Origin: Lithodes maja
Taxonomy: Eukaryota; Arthropoda; Malacostraca; Decapoda; Lithodidae
Length of the DNA: 64,000 nucleotides
NCBI GenBank assembly: GCA_037953745.1
Contig: JBAKBP010007478.1
Span: 1-64,000 of the forward strand
Direction: 5' to 3'
In this document: in pieces, positions 1 through 11,836 of the stretch
Layout: each line of letters begins with the position of its first letter
How positions within the stretch are numbered: the stretch's first letter is position 1
Program-made: the position numbers and the translations under genes
The notes under the pieces: model-generated
Seen by the model: the letters and a program-made list of their open reading frames with translations, nothing else
What the model was told of the DNA's origin: nothing
Databases searched by the model: none

Positions 1-214
1 CCTGTGTTGATATTAGCTTCTTCCTATGCTTTCTCAGAAATCCCTGATACAATGAAATAGAAGTTTTAAGGTCTCCATACTTTTCTCCTACACTATCTAT
101 ATACCTCTATCTCTCTCTCTCTCTCGCTCTCTCTCTCGGCTTTTTAGCCGAAGGTAGCGGAGGGTAGGAAGAGAGCCTTCTACTTTGCTGTTCTATTCTT
201 CTACTATGAACTGT

Positions 215-292
215 CCTTGTCTAACAGATTAAGGCCGGACCACCTAGTAGGGATCGCAAGGTCTGTGTGGTTGGATTATATGTGTAACTGTA
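215..292 (+). repeat. Interspersed repeat fragment A
   Basis: The stretch with AAGGCCGGAC, CTAGTAGGGATC and AAGGTCTGTGTG reappears at 15394-15470, just downstream of a (TA)n tract and upstream of the CR1-like LINE. Here it is followed by (CT)n/(TA)n. It is probably part of a dispersed retroposon, but the family is not recognised. Confidence 0.45.
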
Positions 293-376
<84 letters not shown>

Positions 377-776
377 GGTATATTTTGCATTTCCTATAAC
401 TTGGTAATACAAATGAATGTACAATATAGGATAGCATACATACTTACACAATTACACAAACACACACAGACACACACACACACACACACAGACAAATACA
501 CTGGCACTATTTCAAATTATCGGGAAATTAATACATATACACACAATTAAATATATATAGACAAACAAATGTACACACACATGCTCACGTACACACACAC
601 ACACACTCTATCTCTCTCTCTCTTTCTCTCTTTCACCATGTATCCCACCCTCAGATATACTATTTACAGAAACAAGCCAGTCTATCCAATCGAACACCAT
701 GCCCACACTAACACTTACACAAATCCGTGTTTACACCACCAATACACAGACCTCCCCCCCCACCTTTCTCTCTCTC

Positions 777-837
<61 letters not shown>

Positions 838-903
838 CAATCGAACAACATGCCTACAATAACACTCACACAAATCCGCTTTTACACCATAAATACAAAC
901 ACC

Positions 904-969
<66 letters not shown>

Positions 970-1114
970 TACACAGATCCCCTTTCCTTTCTCCCCATAG
1001 ACCTTTACACACACACAAATATTTCTGCCCAAAAACTCCACTTCACAATCTACGACCTCAAATGTCCGCTCTGCACACAAAACCTTTCCACACCATATAC
1101 TCTGTCCACTTTTG

Positions 1115-1235
1115 GTAGGCCAGAATCCCAACCCCAACCTCTCATCACGCAAAAAGGACTAGAGTAATTAAGCTAGTGTTTCTACCGTTTTGGGAAGAGT
1201 CAGCCAGGGAATAGGTGAGGAAACTTACACCTAAT
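1115..1235 (+). repeat. Interspersed repeat fragment B
   Basis: Degenerate copy of a repeat also seen at 40200-40345, 43795-43985 and 48505-48600. Shared landmarks in order are an AACCTCT block, an AAAAAGG..CTAGAG block, a GGAAGAGTCAG block and a GGGAATAGG block. The arrangement matches the hairpin-like copy at 43.8 kb. No coding capacity. Confidence 0.4.
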
Positions 1236-1327
1236 ACACACTCGTCAAAACAAAGCTAATCTCTCTCTCTCTTTCTCTCTAACACACTTTTCCTCCCAAT
1301 TCCCACACAAATTACCAACCTATCTAT

Positions 1328-1398
<71 letters not shown>

Positions 1399-1746
1399 TG
1401 CAAACAAATCGACCAGGATTTTAAACTCCTTTTTTTTTCCGGCCATCCCGATGGAGAGGATTGTATCGTGGTCTCTCCCTAGCCAAGCTGCTCACCTATC
1501 AGCTTGCGTTAGCTCACATGGACTCTCACCATCTGCGTATGTACTATGGTGGGAACTCGGCACTTCACAGTCGCCAAAGATCGTATATCAACTGGTAGTA
1601 AATAAATATTGCATTGTACCTAGGTTAAGAAAAAAACTATAGATTTGCAGCCTCACGACTTCAAGTGACCAATAATTCCACACACACACACACACACACA
1701 CGCACAATCCCTCCCAATGCCCACGCCTACCTACCTCCTACCCCCC

Positions 1747-1839
<93 letters not shown>

Positions 1840-1854
1840 TGCCAGAGAGAGTGC

Positions 1855-3582
1855 CACAAACCCCCAAAAATTCTACAGTTACGTAAATAAAAATAAACAG
1901 ATCAAAAGCGGAATCGGACCGCTACAGAAGATGGCCAGTCGATAACAGGTGACACAAACACACACACACGGCAAATATGCTCAACAAATATTTTGGTTCA
2001 GTTTTCACAGAAGAAGTTATCGATCATTCCCCTGAAAATAACACCTCAACTCATGTGATAGGAGATTTCACCATCAGTGTTAGCGAAGTACAAAGCAAAT
2101 TGAGTAATTTAAATGTAAATAAGACCCCGGGACCCAACATGCTCCACCCGAAAATAATTAAGAATGTTAAGGACAAAATAGCAAAACCCCTGACACAACT
2201 ATTTAACTTATCATTACTACAGGGGATTGTACCGAGTGATTGGAAAGATGCGAACATTATGCCAATATACAAGAAGGGTAGCAAGGCCAACACAAGTAAT
2301 TACAGACCAATAAGTCTAACTTCAATTGTAGGAAAAATCATGGAAAAAATCCTTAAAGATAATATAGTAGATTACCTCGAATCAAACAACCTAATAAAAA
2401 AATAGTCAACACGGCTTTAGATCAAATAAGTCATGCCTAACAAATTTGATTGACATTTATAACAAACTATTCACATATAACGACATGACGAAATCACTAG
2501 ATATAATCTTCTTGGACTTTCAAAAAGCTTTCGACAAGGTGCCACACCGAAAACTATTGGCTAAACTGGAGAGGATAGCTATCAAAAGTGAAATTCATTC
2601 TTGGATAAAAAATTGGCTTACAAACAGAAGACAGAGAGTGGTGATAAATGGAGTGGAATTCGAGTGGGAGCCTGTCACGAGTGGAGTTCCACAGGGTTCA
2701 GTCCTTGGACCGGTCCTGTTTCTCATTTACATTAACGATATTGATGTACGGGTAAACAACACCATTTCCAAATTCGCCGACGATACAAAAATAGGAAATA
2801 CAGTCCTGAACGAAGAAGATAGAAATGCGTTGGAATCTGATTTAAACAAGATATCAGAGTGGTCGAAAAAATGGCAGATGCCCTTCAATGTCGATAAGTG
2901 TCATGTGCTGCAGGTTGGTAGCAGAAATATGAAATACAAATACGAAATGAATGGCAAATAAATAAAAACCGCAACGGTAGTAAAAGACCTAGGGGTACTA
3001 ATATCAGAACACCTAAAAACTTCCGACCAATGTATAGCAGCTGCAAATAAGGCAAACATAGCATTGGGTTTTATTAAACGAAAATTTACATATAAACATG
3101 AGAACGTAATAGTGCCACTGTTCAAAAGTATGGTGAGGCCCCACCTTGAATATGGTGTGCAGTTCTGGTCACTTTATCTGATCAAAGACATTGTAAGACT
3201 CGAGTCAGTACAGCGTAGAGCGACGAAGATGATACCCTCATTAAGAAATAAACCATATGAAGAAAGACTTAAATGATTAAACCTGTTCTCATTAAAAAAG
3301 AAGAGGTTGAGGGGCCAGCTTATTGAGTGCTTTAAGATACTAAAAGGTTTCGTCAAAGTCGATGTAAATGCACTATTCACATTAAACAATAATACTCAAA
3401 CTCGCGGAAATGGAATGAAATTAAAAACCAAAAAGGCAAACCTAGATGTCACAAAGAGTTTCTTCACCTACAGTGTGGCGACAGAGTGGAATAAACTACC
3501 AGCGAGAGTGGTGGAGAGCGACACAATACACACTTTCAAGGGAAGGCTTGAACTCTATCTGCAGAAGGCTGGGGTGATAAAA

Positions 3583-3590
<8 letters not shown>
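1855..3590 (+). pseudogene. CR1/jockey-like LINE reverse transcriptase, decayed
   Basis: Remnant of a non-LTR retrotransposon polyprotein. From about 1858 the translation shows a FYSYV linker and an LNKYFGSVFT block. Reverse transcriptase follows: NKTPGP, NYRPISLTSIVGKIME, then after a frameshift in the A-run near 2395-2402, QHGFRSNKSC, LDFQKAFDKVPH, SGVPQGSVLGP and FADD (motif C). The C-terminal part runs to about 3580 with QRRATKMIPSLRNKP and a W-NKLPARVV block. In-frame stops lie at 2959-2961 and 3274-3276. The endonuclease is missing (5' truncation) and the 3' end runs into an A-run and (TA)n. It is related to but clearly diverged from the copy at 15.4-17.6 kb. The RT family call is firm; the clade (CR1, L2 or jockey-like) is not settled. 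Confidence 0.85.
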
Positions 3591-3636
<46 letters not shown>

Positions 3637-3716
3637 TAGACTGCCGTGGTGTAATTGATTAAAGCGTCGGCTATCATCCTGATGGTCGACGGTTCGATCC
3701 CCACCGAGAGATTAGA

Positions 3717-3771
<55 letters not shown>
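3583..3771. repeat. (A)n and two (TA)n tracts
   Basis: An A-run ends the preceding LINE, followed by (TA)n at about 3590-3634 and again at about 3719-3771. The two tracts bracket the tRNA-like sequence at 3641-3715. Confidence 0.9.
3641..3715 (+). repeat. tRNA-derived SINE head or tRNA relic
   Basis: Contains a box-A-like TGGTGTAATTG (3648-3658) and a good box B, GGTTCGATCC (3691-3700), at tRNA-like spacing, so an internal pol III promoter is plausible. The acceptor and T stems do not pair well, so this is not a functional tRNA. The (TA)n tracts on each side fit a short retroposon with a simple-repeat tail. No anticodon is assigned. Confidence 0.45.
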
Positions 3772-3773
<2 letters not shown>

Positions 3774-3796
3774 TATGTATATATATGTATGTATAT

Positions 3797-4658
3797 TGTC
3801 ACAATGACCAGTGTCTATAGGGTCTTTTAGGAGTAACTAGACGGTACTGGCGCCTAGCTGTCTTTAGATGCAGCTGTGCCAAGTCTATTGGAAATACCTG
3901 GTATTGTGAGTTTCACTCCGATACCCTTCCAATTATACATTTTGTGTCAATAAACATTTGTGTAGAATGAGCCCATAGAGTGTTATCAGTTTCGTCTAAC
4001 CAGGTGTTAGTTAAGTGGCAACGTGTAGTTTGCTAGCTAGTGTGGCTGGCGAAGGAGGTGTTGAAAGCTTGTTGCTCTTGCCTCGCGGGTGGTAAGGTTG
4101 CTAAGCAGCATGAGTGTAATTAATGATGTATATCATTGCAAGTTCAGTTGTGTTACAATATAAAGATGTACTTTATTTTATCTGCCACACTGTTTTAGTT
4201 AAGTTGTTAACACAGGAATACTTTAGTATAAGTTATTCTTGTGAAGTGTCTTAGTCTTATCATATCGTGTGGTGAGATTTTGCAACTCCTTCGTTTGAGG
4301 CTGGCCTTCGCGGTGCTCTGCAACATCCGGTCCCCTCATTCTCTCGTTGGCGGCCAGACTAGATAGTTGGTGTCCCCTTCTCTCTCGTGACCCATCAGTC
4401 TGCCCCGTTTATTTTTCCTTGCTTGCATAATAGTAACGTAACGTAATTAACAGAGAATCCTAGACATCAATTTCTTCCTTTTTATTATTCCTTTCCTCTG
4501 ATCAGCATTTTACTATATTTCCCTTGTTTTATCATATGTTCTGTACCTTCGGTGGCTACTTCGGGATTCGTGATAGGGAAGAGCTGGGAGGTTTGCCGGG
4601 GTCCTTATTAATAAGCACTGTTAATCCCATAGACAGTCCACACACACACACATCCATA
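3797..4658 (+). repeat. 5' LTR, first part
   Basis: Aligns with 13094-13978 of the 3' LTR. It contains an AATAAA at 3949-3954 (3' LTR counterpart 13274-13279), a candidate polyadenylation signal. Main difference from the 3' LTR: the 3' copy has about 30 extra bases near 13230-13262. Interrupted at 4658 by a LINE. Confidence 0.9.
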
Positions 4659-4823
4659 AGCAAACTGTCTATACTATCAAGGGATTTCAGTGCGTTCAAA
4701 GTAACATTGAGTGTTGATGATAGGCAAAAAGTGTTTAAACCAGATTTATGGCCAAACAATGTTGTAGTGGATAAGTACTATAATAGGAAGATGAATGATC
4801 CTTATCATAGTAACAGAGAGTGA
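4659..4823 (+). pseudogene. LINE ORF1 C-terminal remnant
   Basis: The frame from the insertion junction to the stop at 4821-4823 reads through an RDFSAFKVTLSVDDRQKVF block and a P-DLWPNNVVV block. This resembles the usual end of ORF1 proteins of such LINEs, with a W-P-x-x-V motif just before the stop. Only about 54 codons survive because the element is 5' truncated. The assignment rests on resemblance and position immediately before the endonuclease. Confidence 0.5.
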
Positions 4824-6072
4824 TTGTGGACATTCAGGTGGTTTCATACAATTGTTGTTCTCTTAAAAAAAAACGTTGATATTATAAGGTCTTTAACCGA
4901 ACAAAATTATTATTTTATTTTTTTACAAGAGACATATGTAGTAGAAGATAACCTTAATGATATTAATTATATAGATGAGAGTTATGATTGTGTGGGAGCA
5001 CCTGTAGTATATTCTGAAGCTGCCCTTACCTCTTATGGTGGAAGATGCCAAGGTGGTCTAGTGTGTATGTGGAAGAATAACTCTAAGTACAATGTAAAAA
5101 TAATTTCTGTGGAAGATGATTATATTGTTTTACAAATGATAATTGGGAAACATATATTATTCTTAGTAAATATTAATATTAGAAGTGATTTAAATGATAA
5201 TAGGTCATTGAATAAGTATCTGGAATCTTTAGCTGATCTGGAAAGTATTTTAAGAAACTATAAATACGACAGTATTTTTTATATAGGTGATTTTAATGCA
5301 GACCCTTTTGTAGGGAGAGCGTGGAAGAATTTGAATAATTTGATGAGTAGAAATGAATTAACTTGCTTTGATTTTAATTTAATGAATACAAATACTATTA
5401 CATTTGTTCCCTACAATGGCGCTTGCAATAAATGGCTAGATCATATTGTAGGAAATAATACTAATGAAATACGAGTCAGAAAAGTAGAAACGTTATATGA
5501 ACAGATTGGATCTGATCACCTTCAATTACTAGCAACACTATGTTTTGAATATTCTTCTATCAACCCTGAGATCATAAATAATGAAGATTCTCCTATAATT
5601 TATATCAACTGGGAGAAATTAAATTATAATGAAATTTCTGAAATGGAGATGAATGTTTTGGAAAAAATGGGTCACTCTTTGAATTATGAAACTGTTGGTT
5701 GCACAGTGTTAGGGTGTAAATCAAAGGAACATATTAAGCAGCTAGATCAAATATATTATGAACAATTGGTTATGTCTGTTGATAGTGCTATACAAAAATA
5801 TGCTAAGCAGAAAATTAAAAAGGATTAATTTAAAATTATTCCAGGGTGGAATAGGCAAGTGAAAGGATTGTATTCTGTTGCAAGGTCACACTATCTTAAT
5901 TGGCTTAGTATAGGTAAGACGAGACATTCTGTAGAATATAATATGATGTGTGAGAGCATAAAGCAGTTTAAAGTTGCCCTCTCTGAGTGTAAAAAACATG
6001 AACAACTTGAAAGATCTAAGTCTGTTGAAGACAAATTTTGTAGTGGAAATATGAAGTTTTTCTGGAAAGAAG
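4824..6072 (+). pseudogene. LINE ORF2 endonuclease and linker, broken
   Basis: Frame 4824-5828 (334 codons) encodes an APE-like endonuclease domain that would nick target DNA to prime reverse transcription. Visible active-site blocks: LQET at residues 34-37, GDFNAD at 155-160, WLDHIV at 204-209 and GSDH at 229-232. A stop follows at 5826-5828, but the same frame continues as the RT linker from 5829 to 6072 (W-x-x-QVKGLYSVAR, then FFWKEV). At 6073 it is interrupted by a MITE and resumes at 6520. The true start probably overlaps the ORF1 end. AT-rich codon use differs from the surrounding LTR. Confidence 0.8.
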
Positions 6073-6519
6073 TTAACCCGCTCAGTACCAGCTAAATATT
6101 TATAAATGTACCACCCAGGACTGGCTGATTCTGAATTTTGTTTTTATTCCAAAAACAATAGTGAATGGGTTAGGAATGAAGGAAAAACCACGAAAACCCG
6201 ATCAAAAAGCTCAAAAAATGGTCCTACAGAGCCCCCGAAAACGGATTTTACAAGAGTAAAAAATTGAAGGCAATTTCCCAAAAAAAAAACATGTTTTTGC
6301 GCACTCACGCGCACGCGGTTGCACTTTGAGAGTTTTCAACCATCGGCATGGGTGCGTGGGATACTTGCACAGTTCCCATACAAATCTGAGCCCTCTAGGT
6401 GCCATAGGACCGGAGTAATTGGGACCGGACCGGCCAGGACGCAAGCCATGCGTCGCTGGGGTTTAGCGTTACATACATTGTGGACGCAAACCCTGCGTCG
6501 CTGGGGCTCAATGGGTTAA
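6073..6519. mobile_element. TTAA-flanked MITE (piggyBac-like ends)
   Basis: Element 6077-6515 (439 bp) is flanked by TTAA on both sides (6073-6076 and 6516-6519). Its ends are imperfect inverted repeats: left CCCGCTCAGTACCAGC, right (reverse complement) CCCATTGAGCCCCAGC. TTAA duplication with CCC...GGG ends is the piggyBac pattern. Removing the element plus one TTAA restores an open LINE frame across the site. No transposase. The same left end occurs inside the palindrome at about 29590-29610 and 31646-31665. Confidence 0.75.
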
Positions 6520-8190
6520 AAGAAAATACAGAAAAATCAAGCTGTCTAAGATAATTGATGGCTATGATTCTAGTAACAATATAATTAATGTTTTTAATAC
6601 AAACTTTCTAGATAATAATGTGGATAATAATGATGAGGAGGAAGGGATATTACTTAATAGATTAAAAAATATATGGAAGGACAAAAGAAAATTTTACATA
6701 AAAGTGTCAGTAGAAAGGATCAGACAATTGTTAAAAAGACTGAAAGAGGGAGTTGGGCCTGATGGTCTGCATTCTAAGCTTCTGAAACATAGTTCAGATG
6801 ATTTGTTATTATGTATTGCAAAGACTATGAACACTTGTTATTCTCACTGCCATATTCCTACAAATCTATTAAAGGGAGATGTAAACCCAATTCTAAAAGA
6901 TCTAAAGGGTAGTGTTTCTGACTCCACCAATTACAGACCGGTACTGATATCATCATGTCTTTTAAAATTATTGGAACTGCACATATTTGATATTTTAGAT
7001 GAGAAACTTAATTTTAATAGTAGACAATTTAGTTTTAGTAAGGGTATGTCTACCACAGATAGTACATATATTCTTAAAGAAACAGTGTGGAATTATATCA
7101 TCAAAGGAGGAAAAGCATATGCTTCTTTTATTGATTTATCAAAGACCTTTGATAATGTTAATCATTTTAAATTAGGACAAATATTACTGGATTGAGATAT
7201 TCCTCCTGATATTGTACTATTATTGATGAACTATCTTAGAAATCAGCAGGCAAGAATACAATGGAGTGGAAGCAAAGGTGAATATTTCTTTATAGATAAA
7301 GGAGTGAGGCAAGGAGGAATTCTCTCACCTCTACTTTTTAAATTATATATTGATAATGTTATTGATGTTATAGTTTCAATGAACATAGGATGTTGGCTGG
7401 GACTGTCTAGAATAAACATTTTTAGCTTATGCAGATGATGTGGTGCATTTAGCTGAATCTGAAAACAATTTGGGTGTACTGTGTGATAAATTTGAAAAGG
7501 AGATTACTGACCTACAATTATGCATAAACAAAAACAAATCAAAATGTGTAATTTTTAAGAAAAACATTCCTAACCAAGGGGATAATTTAAGAATAATTAA
7601 TCAATATCAAACTGTAGATAAATATAAGTACCTGGGACATATGATTAACTGTAATTTGAAAGATTATTTTGACATTGAAATGAGACTTAACACATTTTAT
7701 GGTAAATTTAATTCTGTATTTAGAAAGTTTAAGCTAGTCAATAATAATACTCTCCTTTTTTTTATTTAGAACTTACTGCTTACCTGAATATGGGTTACAG
7801 TTGTGGGATATTGGAAATGCCAGTAAGTGTCAATTTTTTAAAGCTTTCAATATTGCCTTCTCTAATGCACCAAAGAAAATTGTTAATGTTCCAAGATATG
7901 CAAGTAGCCATAGTGTAGCAGAATTCACTAATCAGTTCTTACTTAACCACTATGTGGCTCTTGTACAAAGTAGATACTTTAAAAGCCTCATGAGGAAAAA
8001 TAATGCAATATTTAAGATGTCTCGTATGTTCCTTAGAGATGGATACCAACTATCTAATGCTATACAATATTTTAATAATAAGTATGGAATCAATTTTTAT
8101 CACTTCGAGATGGATGTTATAAAATCAAGAATTTCTTGGGTTCAAAACCATGAAATCAGAACTGGAGTGCAGGTATCGGAATTGTTGTAG
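6520..8190 (+). pseudogene. LINE ORF2 reverse transcriptase and C-terminus, broken
   Basis: Continuation of the interrupted ORF2. RT blocks: GVGPDGLHSKLLK, NYRPVLISS, SFIDLSKTFDNVNH (motif A), a stop at 7193-7195, then GVRQGGILSPLLFKLYID (motif B). A frameshift near 7420 precedes AYADDVVHLAES (motif C). The C-terminal part runs on past another frameshift near 7765 to the stop at 8188-8190. RQGGILSP instead of PQGSVLSP sets it apart from the CR1- and jockey-like copies elsewhere in the window. Catalytic aspartates are still visible although the frame is broken at least three times. Confidence 0.85.
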
Positions 8191-8329
8191 AAAATAGGGT
8201 CAATATTATAGACTCTTGGTACTGATTTGATATTTCTATTGTTTGCAATGAACACTGATTTCATATAATTTTTAAGGCATATGTATTATTTATTTAATAC
8301 GAAATAAAGTTTGATTGATTGATTGATTG

Positions 8330-9116
8330 ATAACCCCTACATATTTTTCCCAGTGTTCGTGCTTAGGACCCGGTAACAACCTTGACGGTTCTGCCCCAGC
8401 ACTTGTGTGTTCTCTATCTCGGGTTTCGAACTGGGGCAACGGAGTGTTTAATATTAATTAGGAATCCAGCTTCAGTCCGGAACACCCCCCCCCCCCCCCC
8501 CCCATAGTTAAGTGAGTGTGGGAGGTGGACTCTAAGAGTTCATTGTTTCGGGCGGAAACTCACTGGGGGGCCCAGGTTGAAGCAGGATATATTGGTGTGA
8601 TATTAGAGGGGGGCAGGGCAACCTGCTTCTACTAATATCACCCCGAGATTAGTAGTCATATTAGGACACTGCCTTGTATTGTTAGAACATTATTATGTGC
8701 AACTCTCTTGGATTGAGAGTGGATTACCGTTGGCTGGTTTGCGCACGGTTTAGTATTGTCGAGGGCGCGCATAGCCTGTTATGCTCGAAGTACACCTGCA
8801 CTCTTTTTTTTTTCGTTGATGTCTGCTGGTAGCCTATGTATTTAACTGTTTTGATTATCCAATCCAGCATTGCTAATCCCGGTGTTGGTTTCGAGTTCTC
8901 GTAGCTAGTAAGTTACATGATTATTTGTGTTCTACTTATTATTCAGAATAGGAGCAGGGCAGTGTGCACCTTAAGCCCTGAGAAGAGCCTGGAAGCGTTC
9001 AAAGTGCTCTTACCTGTTGCGTCGTTTGTTGTTTGGTAGGGAGACAAGGTGCTTTTCCATTAGTAATTATTTTCATAAACCGTCTCTAAACAACTGAAGT
9101 CCAGATTCGTAACAGT
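8330..9116 (+). repeat. 5' LTR, second part
   Basis: Aligns with about 13975-14760 of the 3' LTR and ends at GTAACA. Contains a poly-C run at 8486-8503 that is shorter and interrupted in the 3' copy, and a T-run near 8804. No coding capacity. Confidence 0.9.
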
Positions 9117-9135
9117 GGCGACCTTGCCTAGGATA
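9117..9135 (+). other. Candidate primer binding site
   Basis: GTGGCGACC begins immediately after the 5' LTR, the expected place for the tRNA primer binding site of an LTR retrotransposon. I cannot name the tRNA without a match against tRNA 3' ends. Confidence 0.5.
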
Positions 9136-9206
9136 ATCAGAATAGTAGGTTTTATTTTGATCAGAGGATTTTTTTTTAGAATAGGTGTCTAGCATTTTAT
9201 TTTACT

Positions 9207-10760
9207 ATGTCTGAACAACAAGCAAGAGAAGAGGGGGAGAGTGTCGTGCCGTTGCACGTCACCAGTGAGGAGGATGCGAGAGTGTTCCTTCGGAGTTCTC
9301 CAGAATGGGAACAGATGCAGTTGAGAAGGGTGGAGGAATTGAGGTTGATAGCATCATTGTTGGGAGTAGAGGGGTCTCTTCTTACCACGGGGGAAGCATG
9401 TCAGCAGTATATATGGCAGTATTATTATGATGTTCGAGAGGAGGCTGAGACAACAACTGTGCCGGCAGGAGGCTATATCTCACCTGCACGCTCACCGCCG
9501 CGGACATCTAGTCCTTTTAATGAGAGCATAACGTCTTCCCAGTTTACATATCCTACTGTTGTTCCCCCGTTGTTGCCTGACATGCCCCCCCTGGTGTGCC
9601 CCAACTTACTCAACCCCATTTTTATCCTTTACACTCTACTCCTGCCGCTGGCTGGGCGGCACAGAACCAGGTTACACCTCCCACCCCCCACCCCCCATTT
9701 ATCCCAGCCGGACTTTCTACGATTCAGCCACGTTACCGTCCCGCTTATGTTCCTACCCCCCCCCCCCCCTACTTTTGCCCCGGTAGGGCTATCGAGTGAT
9801 GCTCTAATATAATTAGAGTTGAAGAAATTGGAAATGCAAGAGAGAGAGAGAGAGAGAGAGGCAGGAGAGAAGAGAAGAGAAAGAGAGAGAGAGATGCAGG
9901 AGAGGTTAGAAACACAGAGAATGACAATGGAGTTACAAAGAACCAAAGTTGAGGTAGAAGGGGGTAGGTACACAAGGGGACAAGTGGGTACGGTACACAG
10001 GGAAGAATCTAGCGAGTTAAAGTTGTCTCGTAGCCTGAAGCGCGTTCCCGCTTTCGACGAGGACAAAGTCACTGAATGGTTCCAGCGATTTGAAAAGAAA
10101 GCAAGGGAGTTTGAGTGGCCACGGGAACGCTGGGCGGCATTGGTGGCAAATGTTCTCAAGGGAAAGGCGCTTGAGGCATATGATAGGATGTCAGTGGAGG
10201 ACTTAGCTGAGTATGATAATTTAAATCAGGCTATCTTTAAGGCTTATGAACTCAGACCAGAAGCCTATCGCCTTAAATTTCGTAATGCAAGGAAGAAGCC
10301 TAATCATACTCAGTTGAGTTTGCTAAGTACCTCCGTGATTGTTGTCTCGTTGGGTTTTGAGTGAAAATGTAACCAATTTAAATGAGGCAGTTGAGCTTTT
10401 CCTGCTAGAACACTTTACCAACAATGTCGACAGAGAGATATGCCAAAAGATCCGTGAAAGCGCCCCCGGCAGCTGTCTGATGCTGCCGTGTGGGCTGACG
10501 ATCGAGTGTTGGCAACCAAGGGTTTTATGATCGTGCCAGATATGCCCCCCCCCCCCCCCCCACGACTGCACGTGACGAGAAGTACCGAGCAGGTGGAAGC
10601 GGAGGGTACAGTAATAGTGGCCCTGGTCCACACGTAATAATAACGGTGGAGACAGACCAAAATCACCAAATTCAGCCCGACCTGATTCCCAGTGTTGTTA
10701 GATGGTATGGGTGTAAACAGACCAGACACATTAAACCCAAACTGTCCCCAGGCAAAGTCT
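9207..10760 (+). pseudogene. gag: Gypsy gag, frameshifted
   Basis: Capsid-like protein of the LTR element. Frame 9207-9812 starts MSEQQAREE at the first ATG after the LTR and is lost near the poly-C run at 9758-9771. It continues at 9819-10364 with a Glu/Arg-rich coiled segment encoded by (GA)n-like DNA. The capsid core follows: VPAFDEDKVTEWFQRFEK, WPRERWAAL, LKGKALEAYDRM and a YELRPEAYRLKFR block, the pattern of gag proteins with a SCAN-like fold. Further shifts lead to a VTNLNEAVELFLLEHF block. A zinc-knuckle remnant near 10704-10752 retains YGCKQT-RHIKP, but the first Cys is now Trp and a frameshift follows. At least four disabling changes. Confidence 0.82.
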
Positions 10761-10959
10761 TCTGCAGTGCTTGCTAAGCCTGTGTCGTTAGTGGTTATAT
10801 CCAGGGAGGAGGGGAGAATCTTTGTACTGATGTTGGAGGCAGAAGGAAGGGTGAAGCATGGGGTGCCAACGGCCGTGGCACAGCCTGCCCCCGACAAAGT
10901 GTCTCAACTAGGTACCATGCAGGTCCAGAAGCCTCGGCGCTTGGTGCCAGACTTTCGTT

Positions 10960-11666
10960 CATGAGGGTGAAGTAGAGCTGTGTGGGAAGGTGTATCCAGT
11001 CAAGGTTCTTAGGGATTCGGGAGCTAAGCAGTCCATGTGTTTGAACTTGACGGGGAAGCCGATAAAATCTGACGAGTTTGTGTTACCGTATGTCGAGGTG
11101 TAAACACTGAGGCCCATTATAGCCTCGTTCCTGTTCATCTTAGGTGTCCTGTAGTCACGGCGACAGCGAAGGTAGCGGTCGTGGACACATTACCTGTGGA
11201 GGGGATTGATTTTCTGCTTGGAGCAGATATGGCAGGGAATAGAGTCTTTCCACCTCCGGTAGTGGTGTCGGAGCAAGTACAACCTGAGGAGAGGAACAAG
11301 GAGGCTAAGAAGCTGCCTACCGATTTGTTTCCGGTGTGTGAGGTCAAGGGATCTATGGCCCAGGTTGCACAGCCGGAGGAATTGTTAGGGGAGGAGATAG
11401 ATCTGATCGAGGGGATGTACAGTACTGAATCTGCATCACCCATAGATTCGACTGAGCTGCAGGGTGCCGAGGGTGTGCAGGACGAGGAGGAAGGCTCAGC
11501 GGAAAGCTCCTCACTCATTTCACCCGGTGCCAGAGGTGATACTGAAGGGAGCGATCGGGTCCCTACGGGAGGACCGGTTGATCCTGTATCATCGAATCAG
11601 ACCGACTTGGAGGCTATACCTAATCTTACCACCGTGGCACCGGGGGAGATTGGTGAGGCGCCGTAG
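10960..11666 (+). pseudogene. Gypsy aspartic protease region, broken
   Basis: Retropepsin-like protease that would cleave the Gag-Pol polyprotein. In the first frame, CGKVYPVKVLRDSGAKQSMC carries the DSGA active-site motif near 11017-11028. The frame is then lost near 11100 at VLPYVEV. The second conserved block, GIDFLLGADMAGNR, sits near 11200-11240 in frame 11181-11666. The rest of that frame is acidic (Glu-rich) and ends at 11666 without a recognised domain. It fits between gag and RT as in Gypsy elements. Confidence 0.75.
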
Positions 11667-11836
11667 AGTGATGTTTTATTAACACACTTGTTTTCTAAGG
11701 TTGGGGAGAGTAATCCAGGCAGACGTAAGACCCATCAGCTCTGCCATGTTACCGGGGAGTTGTCTGAGGCAGTTTGTGCTACTGTATCCGCTCAGAATGG
11801 GTCAGTAGAGAAAGTTGAGTCAGATCGGTCAATTTC

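Larger units (their letters stand above)
1..1855. repeat. Microsatellite-rich leader, no gene
   Basis: Mostly simple sequence. Main tracts: (CT)n 109-138; (CT)n then (TA)n 296-374; (CA)n 455-495; (CA)n/(CT)n 588-635; (CT)n 768-834; (CT)n then (TA)n 904-966; (CT)n 1260-1282 and 1330-1387; (CA)n 1681-1700; poly-C then (CT)n 1741-1838. The reading frames across these tracts translate only to Ser-Leu, Tyr-Ile or Thr-His repeats and are not genes. Unique stretches between tracts show no coding signal I can support. Confidence 0.9.
4659..8329 (+). mobile_element. APE-type LINE inserted in the 5' LTR
   Basis: Everything between the two halves of the 5' LTR is absent from the 3' LTR, so insertion boundaries can be read directly. 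The element carries the end of an ORF1-like frame, an apurinic-type endonuclease, RT and a C-terminal region, and ends with a polyadenylation-like GAAATAAAG (8301-8309) and a (GATT)n tail (8311-8329). At most 3 bp (ATA) are duplicated at the junctions. It is 5' truncated within ORF1. It is itself split by a TTAA MITE at 6077-6515. Confidence 0.88.

Noticed and set aside
217..1886. Open frames of 60-146 codons across CT/TA/CA tracts
   Set aside because: Translations are only Ser-Leu, Tyr-Ile or Thr-His runs generated by dinucleotide repeats; no conserved sequence outside the tracts.
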